A stretch of 64,000 bases of DNA from Phymorhynchus buccinoides (taxonomy: Eukaryota; Mollusca; Gastropoda; Neogastropoda; Raphitomidae). Below, one piece after another: positions 45,198 through 54,982 of the stretch. Under the pieces are notes generated by a model. The model made no database searches and was not told the DNA's origin. It saw only the letters and a program-made list of their open reading frames with translations. A program made the translations under genes and the position numbers. The stretch's first letter is position 1. Every line of letters begins with the position of its first letter. The stretch lies in contig CM065693.1 of assembly GCA_017654935.2 (NCBI GenBank), positions 24,761,102 to 24,825,101 of the forward strand. Reading direction: 5' to 3'.

Positions 45198-46167
45198 AAC
45201 AGGACAAAATGTCCTGCCTCTTGCTGAAATCAAGACAGTCAGCCAACTGGTGTCAAATTTCAATGGGACATTTGTCCAGACCAGGGAGGGTAGCTGGGGG
45301 AATGGGGGGGAGGGGGGGGGCATAATAAGAAATTTGCAGTTTTTAACTTTTTCACAACACGCCGCTAGAATACTAGCAATGTCCGAGCTTACCGTTGCCG
45401 ACACTCTGCTAGTATGTTAGCAACAGGCAAAATGCCCCTGAGGCCGACGGTGGAGTGGCTGCTTTCAACTAATTCAGTTAAACACAACAACGAATTGGTT
45501 TTCAAATTTTATATCATTTAAAAGATTAAAGATACATCTAAACCACTCTACAAAAATAAAGTCACTACAAATTTCCAGATTTTGAAAGAGAATTTATTAA
45601 AAAGGGCCAAAATCGGGTCTCCTGGAGGAATTTCTACTCCTTGACTGCAGTGTCCTGAGGGGGAGAGAGGGGCTGTGTTCTTCTTCTTCTGGTTAAGTGC
45701 CCACAATCAACAATTTGATTTTATGGCACTATTTCGGTCCAGGTCCAAAGTTGGAGAAACAAAAGAATTTTAAAAAATAGTAACATAAAAGAAAAGAAAG
45801 AGAGAGAGAGCAAAGGGAAAAGAGAAAACCCTAATCTACAATGACCCAGCCAGCTGATTCTCCCTGTGGATCCCCAACATGATGCCGCATCAAAACAGGA
45901 ACACCTTTTTTTGTTAAAGTGTTAACAAAACAATGTCCTATGACCTGAGCCAAAAAGACATCACTGATGGTAATAGTAGGTGAGACGGTGGGGGAAAGGC
46001 AGGGGAAGGAAGGGGAAGGAAGGAAACATGAGGGTGTGGTGGCAATAGCAGGCGAGAGGTAAGATCGAGAGTGTAGGCACTTTTATTCCCTTTGGAAAGA
46101 GAGTCTATTCTACAGTGCTGCCTACAACTAAACAACAGGACAGAGCCATCTGAACTGTACTCCCAGT
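45198..46167. other. intergenic, no gene recognised
   Basis: Apart from the possible family D relative at 45677-45915 and a purine run (GGGAAGGAAGGGGAAGGAAGG) near 46000, nothing was recognised. Confidence 0.45.
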
Positions 46168-46607
46168 TTAACCTTTACCGGACTTCTGGGGTCGCCCACG
46201 ACCCCTTGACACACAAAACATGTTATATCTCTAAAACTATTTAAGCAATCTTCATGAAATTTCATGACTTTGTCAAAAACGTAAATGGCTTTAAGTGTGT
46301 TAAATTTCATTAATGTGTATAAAATATAAATGACATAATATGACGCATAATTTTGATATACCTGTCCGGATGACGGGGGTCTCCCACGACCCCTACTTTA
46401 AAGAGCACTGCAGTGCATTGAGCAGGGGTCGTGGGAGTCCCACGCCATCCGGACATGGTGACTCATTGACAAGTAGGGGTCGTGGGAGACCCCTGCCATC
46501 CGGACAGGGATAAACACCTAGGAATTCGCTCTTTGCTGAGTAGGGGGTCGTGGAAGACCCCCGCCATCGTGTCTGTGTAGTCAAAAGCATGATCCGGTAA
46601 AGGTTAA
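46168..46607. mobile_element. piggyBac-like MITE (TTAA flanks)
   Basis: TTAA at 46168-46171 and 46604-46607 flanks an 11-bp perfect inverted terminus, CCTTTACCGGA...TCCGGTAAAGG. A TTAA target site with a CCYTT-like terminus is characteristic of piggyBac elements. The inside contains several direct and inverted copies of GGGGTCGTGGGAGACCCC and GCCATCCGGACA. It is 432 bp long and has no transposase. Confidence 0.85.
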
Positions 46608-46653
46608 AACAAAGATCAAAACAAAAGGAAACATCAAAACAATATTTCATAAT

Positions 46654-46877
46654 TTAACCCCTTCCCTGTCTGGTTTCATGTCTACAGGATGTGTGATGTC
46701 ATTGATTATGTCATAACTTTTGATGTCCAAGCCCTGGAATGATGGTTTGGGGTTTAGACAAGTCAGGAAAGATATATATTATCTAGACCATTTTCTCAGA
46801 TTGAGTTTAGCAGGTCTCTTAAATTTGATAAGAAAATCAATATATTTTCTGTCTTCCTCTGGCAATTAAGGGGTTAA
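46654..46877. mobile_element. second TTAA-flanked MITE
   Basis: TTAA at 46654-46657 and 46874-46877 flanks CCCCTTCCCTG...AATTAAGGGG, with 6 bp of perfect terminal inversion. It lies 46 bp from the first piggyBac-like element. The short inverted terminus makes this call weaker. Confidence 0.6.
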
Positions 46878-49320
46878 ATAGAAATAAAAAGTGAAAATAA
46901 CTGTTATGGTCCTATTTGTACTTTCCAACTGATCTTCCTTGACTTACATTCAGCAAAACCTTTTGATGAAAGTCATGGGGGAGATCATTTATCACTCTTG
47001 GATCATTATAGGGTTTTTGTGTTAAAAAGAATTTGTGTGAGGGTAAGGCAATATTGAATAATTTAATATTTAAAAAACAAATCCTTGCATTACACTTTTT
47101 CTCAAAACCTACTTTGGTTTAAATCAATGCATCATAATTCAAATAACATGGGTGCAATTACACAAAATGAAAAAACACGAAAGGCCAGGGTCCACGGGTA
47201 ATGTCCCCCTGCTGCGAACGTCAAAATTGATTTATGAAAAGTATTTTAGTTTGCTTTTTCCACAATTTATACAAATGCTAAAGTGTTTGAAAAATACAGT
47301 AGACACACAAAGATCATGTTTGACAAATTTTAAAAAGGGGAACTTCCTTTTCTATCCTTGTATAACAGAAAAGTTGCACCTATGAAATAATCAGGTTTTT
47401 GTAATATCACATTAGGAACGACGGAATTAGGTCAAACTGCAGCGATTTTTCCTGTCAAAATCCCGAGCCCCGATTTTGGCCATGTGCCAAACGGTCACTT
47501 CCTTTGCTTGTTTTTATTGATGGTTATTCTTGGCGCTGACCATCCGAGTTTTTTTCTTTGTGGAAGCAGACACCTACCCGGTCATTCGGGAACGATCTAT
47601 TTTTACGCGAAGATGGCCGATCGCGAGAGACAAGCAATCCAATATTTGGGTCCAGTTCATTTGTTTACCATTTCTGAACGGTAACTACTTGCTTTTTTGA
47701 AACAAATACTTAGTTACATTTGGTTATTTTTCTACAAGTACACCAAATTTGGTGCATCTAGAATAAAGCTCAATGCTGCTCAAGGTCTCCACAAGTCGGG
47801 AGGTGTTACGTCAAAGCCTGTCCAACATGTTGTTTTCTGCCATGTTCATGTTGATGTTGCGATCTTGTGAGTCGCACAAAAAGCTTAGGCCTAACCTGTC
47901 TAATGTTTGGGGTTGATGTTGCCCCTTTGAATAAGCGTTATTTTGGCACCAATGTTTTGTTTATTGGTAAAAAAATAAATAAGTTATGGCTGTTTTATTC
48001 ATCCAAACCTTGATACGGTAAGGGCCGGTAGCCTTGAACAACTTTTTTTTATATAGCTCATGTAAAAAAATATATCATTTTAAAACGTCGTAACTTTCTC
48101 AATTTTCGACCGATTTTGATCATTTGGGTATCATTTTAAAGGTCTTGTCGGGCTCTTTCCAATTAGGATTTGACAAAAAGTAAATATTTTTTAAATTTTT
48201 ATAACCATCCTAATACATGTATCACATTCACTGGGGTTGCGTTAATATGCCTTGCCATTTTGGTGAATCTCACATCATGGTCCGTCTAGATGTATGGGCA
48301 GCTACCCCACACCAAGTTTTGTGATTGAAATTTTTCACTAAGAAGCAGCATTCTGTCTTGGTTCAGGCGGAAAAGGGATAGGGTTCGACTTCTTCGTCTT
48401 CCTTATACAGTGGAACCTCCCTTATCAGACCTTCAAAAATCATCCAAAATATATACTAATGTCCCATATGTGTCTGTTCCAGACCGGAGGACATTAAACT
48501 GATTTTCATTCACGAATTTCAGCTGAAAATGGCTGGTGTTGAGTGTGCCAGAATCTGATAATGATCAATTAAATGATCGTGGGCCCAAAACTAAGAGAAG
48601 AAGAACAAATCCTAGTATTATTGTAGTAGGTCTACACCTTATCGTTAGAAGAAGATAGAAAGAAGACATTATCAACTTAATAAAGTACAAACCTTTGTCT
48701 TAAAACTTTGCACAAGCTCGATATCATTTGGTGGAATATGATGCCATGGAGCGTTGCTTTGCATGTCTCGCCATGTCTGTGGTGGTCGCATTCTGACCCT
48801 AATAACATACACTACAGTATCCATAGGCAACAGGGCTTCTGATGTCTGTGTGTGTTCAAGAATGCACATGATCATCTCCAGATATTGTCACTCTATTTTC
48901 AGTAATGTTTTATTTTTTGTGTGATTGACGGTTTAGGTTTGGGTTAGAGTTAGGGATAGGGTTCGGGTCAGTTTAATTTCAGATTGAAAGGTTAAAATAT
49001 ATAAATTGTAAATGTTCGCTGAAATTCGACAGTGTCACGCGAATGATGTCACTTTCCATATATGGAGATGATCAAGTGCAGTCTTGAATTGATTTTGTTA
49101 CACCGACTTCCGCGAGCTAACCGAAAAAGAAAGTTGCTGAACTTTACCCGGAAATCGTGGAAACCGAAACTAGTATAGTATAGTATAGTATTTCGGCTCC
49201 AAATTATAGGCGGTTCCGCCTTTGCCGATCTGTGTCGATCCTCTGTCTCCATCACATTGAATCACATTTTAAAACTTAACAGGTCTTTTGACCTGTACTA
49301 CACTAAAAAAAATTCTATGC
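46878..49320. other. intergenic, no gene recognised
   Basis: About 48460-48520 (AATGTCCCATATGTGTCTG ... GAGGACATTAAAC ... TTCATTCAC) resembles 721-782 and is probably a dispersed-repeat tail. A degenerate telomere-like run (GGGTTAGAGTTAGGGATAGGG) is at about 48942-48963. No coding frame was recognised. Confidence 0.5.
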
Positions 49321-49539
49321 TAGGGGAAGACGGGGTAAAAAGCGCATGGGCGGGTAAGAAACCCACCCCAATTATCTCATGAAATGAAGCAAATTTCAGT
49401 CTCATTTTGCCCATGAGACGAGCGTTAATGTCTAGCATTCGTCTCATGGGCAAATTTGACTGAAATTGTCTTTATTTCATGAGATAATTGGGGTGGGCTT
49501 CTTACCCGCCCATGCGCTTTTTTACCCCGTCTTCCCCTA
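49321..49539. mobile_element. hairpin MITE with TA flanks
   Basis: GGGGAAGACGGGGTAAAAAG... (from 49323) pairs with ...TTTTTACCCCGTCTTCCCC (to 49537) along about 100 bp per arm, including GCGCATGGGCGGGTAAGAA and its complement. TA flanks both ends. It inserted into the 3' tail of the adjacent minus-strand LINE. TA plus long inverted arms suggests a Tc1/mariner-derived MITE. Confidence 0.85.
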
Positions 49540-49551
49540 CTGATCTTTTGA

Positions 49552-49908
49552 TCAGATTCTGGTGGGAGGCTCTTCTACACTATACATATAATTATACTCT
49601 ACCATCAACCTGTCTAATCTGTTTTTGAAGGCATTCACACTCGGAGCTTCAGCAATGTCAGCAGGCAGACTGTTCCAGCGCTCATTGAAAAAGTGCTGGC
49701 GAACCGTTGTGTTGCATCTAGCCTTATTCACTTTATATCCATGGCCTCTGGTACTATCATTTGTTGCAAACACAAATAGGTTTTTCTCAACATTGTAGAG
49801 TTCGTGCGTGGACTTGTAGGTTTCAATCAGATCACCTCTCAGACGCCTGTAGGTCATACTGGGAACACCTACACTTTTCAGCCGGTCTTCGTATGACAAA
49901 TTTCTCAT
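49552..49908 (-). pseudogene. non-LTR retrotransposon RT-ORF C-terminus (reverse)
   Basis: The minus frame encodes LSYEDRLKSVGVPSMTYRRL, RGDLIETYKSTHELYN, and WNSLPADIAEAPSVNAFKNR to a stop at 49552. These segments are typical of the C-terminal end of LINE reverse-transcriptase ORFs. The catalytic domain is absent, so it is a 5'-truncated copy. Upstream of it (plus-strand right side) lies a set of hairpin elements and then a second, oppositely oriented LINE fragment. Confidence 0.8.
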
Positions 49909-49989
49909 TCCAGGAATAATTTTGGTTTCTCTTTTAAGAACACTTTCTATTATTTTTTTAATCTTTTTTAAGGTGAGGTGTGTCGCATG

Positions 49990-50204
49990 AAAATAGGTAG
50001 CTCGTAAAAATAAAAAGCTCGCTACCTATGACAGTGTATATTTGCGACATTGAGCATGAACCACATATTTCACTTTTTTCTAGGGTTAGGGATAGGGTTA
50101 GGGTTAGTTAAATGGTTAAAGTACAGAAAAAGTGAAATTTGTGGTTGTCGCAAATACAGACTCTCATAGTAGCGAGCTTTTTATTTTTATGAGCTACCTA
50201 TTTT
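49990..50204. mobile_element. foldback element with telomere-like loop
   Basis: The left arm AAAATAGGTAGCTCG...GCGAC pairs with the right arm GTCGC...GAGCTACCTATTTT, ending at 50204. Internal CACATATTTCACTTTTT pairs with AAAAAGTGAAATTTGTG. The axis at about 50083-50110 holds TAGGGTTAGGGATAGGGTTA. No clear TSD was resolved, as it touches the next palindrome. Confidence 0.8.
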
Positions 50205-50329
50205 GACTATCTTTACGAAAGACCCCCGTTATTCCTGTCGCATGGAATTGTCGCATGAATACCTATTTTCATGCGACATTGACAATTCCATGCGACAGGA
50301 ATAACGGGGGTCTTTCGTAAAGATAGTCA
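50204..50329. mobile_element. perfect 49-bp-arm hairpin element
   Basis: TGACTATCTTTACGAAAGAC... (50204-50252) is the exact complement of ...GTCTTTCGTAAAGATAGTCA (50281-50329). The 28-nt loop can itself pair (GCATGAA/TTCATGC). The ACGAAAGACCCCC word also occurs near the end of repeat family D. The loop word CCTATTTTCATGCGACA is complementary to TGTCGCATGAAAATAGG at 49981-49997, so the two hairpins are structurally linked. Confidence 0.85.
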
Positions 50330-50339
50330 GTTTTATAGA

Positions 50340-51450
50340 AGGTACAAAAGGTACGAATAAATGGTAAATATTCTTCTGAAGCAGCAGTGTTGAGTGGCAT
50401 TCCACAAGGTAGCATCCTAGGCCCCATTCTGTTCACAATTTTCATTAATGATCTACCGGATCAAGTAGAAAGCATATGTAAAAATTTTGCGGACGATACT
50501 AAAATATACAATACTTCAAAAAATTCTAAAACAATTCAACATGACATTGACAGACTAATAAACTGGACAGAGAAATGGAATCTGTATTTTAATGATAGTA
50601 AATGTAAGGTGATGCATTTAGGAAAGAATAATCCAAGTTGCAATCATGAAATCTCACATGGTACCGACAAACATATTCTAAAATCTTGCAAACAGGAAAA
50701 GGATCTTGGAGTCATCTTTGACTCTGGATTGACATTTGATAGCCACATAAATAGGCTACGGCTATTGGTAAAGGCAACAAAATGCTGGGCCTAATTAGAA
50801 GAAGTTTTATTGGGTTAGATAATATAGTATTTTTAAAGCTATATAAAAGTTTGGTCAGACCTCATCTAGAGTATGGAAATCAGGTTTGGAGTAGGTTTTT
50901 AAAAAGGCAATCGGCAGCATTAGCCTAGAAAGGGTCCAAAGACGAGCAACAAAATTGATTAAAGGCGTTAGTCACCTTGATTACGAACACAGACTAAGAA
51001 AGTTGAAATTACCATCTCTGACTGAATACAGAAGAATTCGTGGGGATCTGATAAATACATACAACATTTTTCACAGTCATAACAATTAATACTAATAAAT
51101 CTTTGTTCCAGCTAACAACTGACTCAAGAACCCGCAACAATGATTTAAAGATACTAACCCAGTATAGCCGAACTAATATTAGAAAAAAATTCTTTTCTAA
51201 CAGAGTAATAAAGTTTTGGAATACTCTTCCTGCACATATTAAACGAGCACAGAATCTAACACAATTCAAAAACCTCCTTGGTGGATACACCAACATATCA
51301 AAACTACAATATGAGCATGACTAAAAGGCAGATTTGCCGAAAACAAAATACAAAAACCTCTCAGCTGTGCAAAAGTTCAAACAAAAATGACAGGACAGTG
51401 AAGAGGCCGCGAGGCCTAATGTCCTAACTACCTGACCTGACCTAATCATA
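50340..51450 (+). pseudogene. non-LTR retrotransposon RT-ORF 3' half
   Basis: The first frame (about 50350-50794) reads LSGIPQGSILGPILFTIFIN, then FADDTKIYN, which is the catalytic FADD motif, and LINWTEKWNLYFNDSKCKVM. After frame changes near 50770 and 50920 it continues as [38 protein letters not shown] and [13 protein letters not shown]. It ends in 51103-51324 with FFSNRVIKFWNTLPAHIKRA to a TGA/TAA end. A 3' tail with GAGGCCGCGAGGCCTAATGT follows. It is 5'-truncated and multiply frameshifted, hence dead. Confidence 0.88.
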
Positions 51451-52631
51451 GGCTGATACTAACCCTATCCGTTTCCCGAAAATGATGCTTGTGGATGAAA
51501 ATTTTAATTAAAAAAATTAGGGAGAGGGGGGATGACATACACGTTTGCCAAAAATCCTTCCTTGTTTCCTGCTCTGCCGTCTATTGCATGAGCCGTAACT
51601 AAATATTGTAATTTACTACGCGTTGTAACTCCGTACGTAGTTAATTACGATGCATTGTAAGAACCTCCGTTGCATGAGAACATACTTTCAATCTACTAGA
51701 TAGTAACCTACAAGAAAATTCAGTTGATAAATATCAACTAAAGGAGGCCAAACAGTGTTAACATTATGTAGAAGAGTGTATTGCACTTCAAATGTGTATG
51801 AACATGTATGTCTTTTCAAAATATCTTCAAGGTGATGCAGTTGGCTACTTTAGAGAAGAAGAAGAAAAAAAGTTATATAAAATATGAACGTGTCATGAAA
51901 TACGTTCGTCATCGACCGCTCAGACAAGAACAAAAAAGAAGTTCAACACAGTAAAGTGCTGAAAATGACGGTTTAGTTCTGTAAGCAGATGAGATTCGTC
52001 TTCCAAAGTATTTGTGATCCTAATGTTGTCATGAAACTGAAAGAAACCAGACTTCGACTTTTGAGATAGAGAGTCATAAACACAAAGAGAGTAGGGTAGG
52101 CTCAGCCTACGGTTGTGTGAATAAAACTGAAAAGAACCAACTTGGCTTATATTCATCTTTCACTGTCAACTTATTGTGTCGGTCTGCTAACCTTTGTACT
52201 AGGCCTAGGCCTACAGGGACTAACCCTGCTTCCATAGCTCAACACCACAGCACAAAGAGAGTCGCATCACTAAATATAAGCCTACCTAACGGTTTTGGTC
52301 AGTTGCTAGGCTAACGCATATTCATGAGTCTCTCAATGGTAGTGTGTGCATCAATGAAAAAGAAAGGGGGGGTCAAGGAATAGTCAACTGATAAATGAAC
52401 ATGAGGATAGAAGAATGTAAAATCCATCCGTAAGTATTTCTTCAAAATAAAGGGTTTGATGAATTTACAATGCCAGGTAATATAGAAAGAAAGCGTTTTG
52501 TTTCTAATATCCGAGTAATAGCAAAATGAACAGCTTTCCTTAACAGTATGGTGCCGCGGTATGAGGGCCATGCAGTACACTGGTATGCCGATCTGTAGCA
52601 CTCAACACAAAACGAAACAAATGCAAAACAA
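51451..52631. other. intergenic, no gene recognised
   Basis: No protein-like frame, tRNA or structured repeat was recognised. Confidence 0.5.
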
Positions 52632-52632
52632 A

Positions 52633-52666
<34 letters not shown>

Positions 52667-53110
52667 CCCTCTCCCTCTCTCTCATAATTGATAAGAATTT
52701 GTGTTTACGTGCATGTTCGTGCATTATTATTTTGATTCTTGTTTAATTATTTCTTTACATTTTCTTGGGTTTTTCCTTTCATTTTCACTTTTATAAGGGC
52801 TAGATGCAAACAGGTTAACAAGCCTGTATAGTGCTTATTCTTGTGCTCGATAAAAAGCGCTATATAACATAAGTGTCCGTTGTTTTTTATTATTATTATT
52901 ATCCGCTTTCAATTTATAAAAAATATATATATATATATCTCCCTCTCTCTCTCTGTGCACATGTGTACGTGCGTGCGGGCGTGTGTGTGTGTGTATGTGT
53001 GTGCGCGTCTCTGTCTGTGGGGGGGTGTGGGGAGGTGTCTGTGTCTGTGTGTGGGTGTGTGTGTGAGTGTGCATGTGTGTGTGCGTGTGTGCGCGCGTGT
53101 GCGTGGATTA
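52632..53110. repeat. CT, AT and GT microsatellites
   Basis: (CT)n at 52635-52684, (AT)n at about 52924-52938, CTCTCT at 52939-52955, and GT-rich tracts at about 52979-53105. Between them, TATAGTGCTTATTC...AAAAAGCGCTATATAACA at about 52828-52870 is a word pattern seen elsewhere in the window. Confidence 0.85.
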
Positions 53111-53842
53111 GTTGTTTCCTTTGTCCTGGTTTGTCATTCTAGTTTTAGGAAAACTTTAGCTAGCTTTCTAATACAATGGACAAAGGTTGGCCTAAGCTCC
53201 TTTCCTTTAGTCCCTTGACCTCCGTGGTCGTTGGGGGGGGGGACTGATGGGCAGCAGCAGCTGACAGGGCCCTCCATTTCTCTCTTTAATATGTGATAGC
53301 ATATATTTGTTTGATACTTTTGTACGATATAACTTGATTTGTTTATTGCTATCACGCTATTACTGATACTAATAATGCTGAGTAGTGTTACCCATTGCTG
53401 ATTTTATGTTTGCATGATTCGACATTTGTTTGTATTTTGTGCCTGTACTTTAAATCCCCAAATTTCCCCCTCCTTATCCCCCTCTATGCCTCCCCCCCCC
53501 CCCCCCCTCCCTTTTCTTCTCATTTCTGCATGTACATATATTATTTAGCTTTCTTGTTTGATTTACTTTATTTTTCCCCAGGGCTGGGTGGAAAAAAGCA
53601 TGTAACTTGCTTATCTCATGTTCCCTGGTTAAATAAAAATTCGTGTTCGTTTTCGTTTTTCGTTTCTGTGTTGTCCAAGAGGGATCAGGTCGTTCATGTT
53701 CGTGTTTATCCATTCTTTGATGTTGTCAGCCCAGCTCTTCTTCTGTTAACCACGACGGTGCCATTCCAGACACTTCCTTAAGAAAGGAAGATCCAGATTT
53801 GCTCGTGTGTCTCTTACCCAACACTAAAGAACGCTATACACT
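53111..53842. other. intergenic, no gene recognised
   Basis: There are short poly-G (about 53233-53242) and poly-C (about 53490-53508) tracts. Nothing else was seen. Confidence 0.5.
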
Positions 53843-54107
53843 TGTCACGAAATCCCCCACTCGATCTTGATCAGAGATCGGGAAATCACGAACCCCGAGG
53901 AGAGTCTCGCACGCCCAAACAGACAAACTCACAGGAGAAGGCACACGCGCACACCAGAAATACAATACAAAGCAAGACTTTATTATAACCAAGCAGACAC
54001 ACACTTACACAATTCAATACACTCAATGTTTAACAAATTATCTACATAATATACATGGCATTCAAAAGTTCGTCCAAAGAAATAAACTAAAGCCGGCAAC
54101 TTAACTA
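53843..54107 (-). repeat. possible solo-LTR fragment
   Basis: On the minus strand the segment contains AATAAAGTCTTGCTTTG (a poly(A)-like signal) and ends GGATTTCGTGACA, a CA end. The boundary TGTCACG is shared with the element edge at 32299. No partner LTR or target duplication was confirmed, and a family D repeat begins at its far side. Confidence 0.25.
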
Positions 54108-54325
54108 AAATTTCAGAGGAGCTCAAAAGAGAAAAATTATTTGGATTATTTATTTTTTCAAAGGAAGGAGAATGGACCAATAAGTCAGAAAGATAGATGA
54201 TAGAAAGCAAAGGGAAAAGGCAAAGTCAAAGAGGGTGGCAGATTAGAGGAAGCTACAAGCACAGAACGTCCAGAAGGTGGGGGAACTATTTTTATGAAAG
54301 ACCCCCCGGTATCCCCATGGGGATA
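54108..54325 (+). repeat. repeat family D, copy 3 (5' truncated)
   Basis: TTTCAGAGGAGCTCAAAAGA, GAATGGACCAATAAGTCAGA, AAAGCAAAGGGAAAAGGCAA and the terminal CAGAAGGTGGGGGAACTATT, GACCCCCCGGTATCCCCATG. The CTTCTTCTTCT leader is missing. Confidence 0.8.
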
Positions 54326-54505
54326 AAACCAATACCATTACCAATATCTATATATTACTAAATTAGTTTCAAGTAAAACGGACGCCTATCAGTTACGGAT
54401 ACTTTCAGTCGGTCGGTCTGTCGTGTGGTCGCGATATTGAGGTTTGGCTGTTCTGTGCGCTGGTCAACTGTGTGCGACTAGGACCACAGCTTGTACCTCA
54501 ACATA

Positions 54506-54718
54506 TACTGACAGGCAGAAGTTCTGCACACACGCATTGAAAAAATCATCAAAAATGTAAATCAGATTCAAAATTAATTTTACTTTGGGTAATCCTAAAT
54601 CATGCTGTGTGTACAATTGCATGATTTGGGATTACCCAAAGTGAAATTAATTTGGAATCTGATTTACATTTTTGATGATTTTTCCAATGCGTGTGTGCAG
54701 AACTTCTGCCTGTCAGTA
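54506..54718. mobile_element. hairpin MITE with TA flanks
   Basis: CTGACAGGCAGAAGTTCTGC... pairs with ...GCAGAACTTCTGCCTGTCAG over nearly 95 bp per arm, with AATCAGATTC, TTTGGGTAATCC and their complements inside. The short axis is near 54600-54620. TA borders both ends. There is no coding capacity. Confidence 0.85.
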
Positions 54719-54749
54719 ATACATAGGTATCTAACATACATTTCCATAG

Positions 54750-54982
54750 GTTCTTCTTCTTCTTCCGATTGGGGATGTTTATCCTGCCCCACACCTAAAG
54801 TCTCTGTTTAGACTGCTATTGGCGCACAGGATGCATGCTTTGTGAGTTTGTGTCATCCATTCCACCAGCACACACGGCCTACTCGTACCGAACAGTGGAA
54901 TGGGCTTTAACATGCGTGCAAGATCTCGTGTGTGCGTTCGCACACGGGACCTTGGTTTTAGGTCTCATCCGAAGGAGTAGAT
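54750..54982 (-). repeat. SINE family B (reverse)
   Basis: The reverse complement matches the 7808 copy: TTCGGATGAGACCTAAAACC, GTCCCGTGTGCGAACGC, AAAGCCCATTCCACTG and GGGGCAGGATAAACATCCCC, ending in GAAGAAGAAGAA. The 5' third, including the B-box, is absent. Confidence 0.75.
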
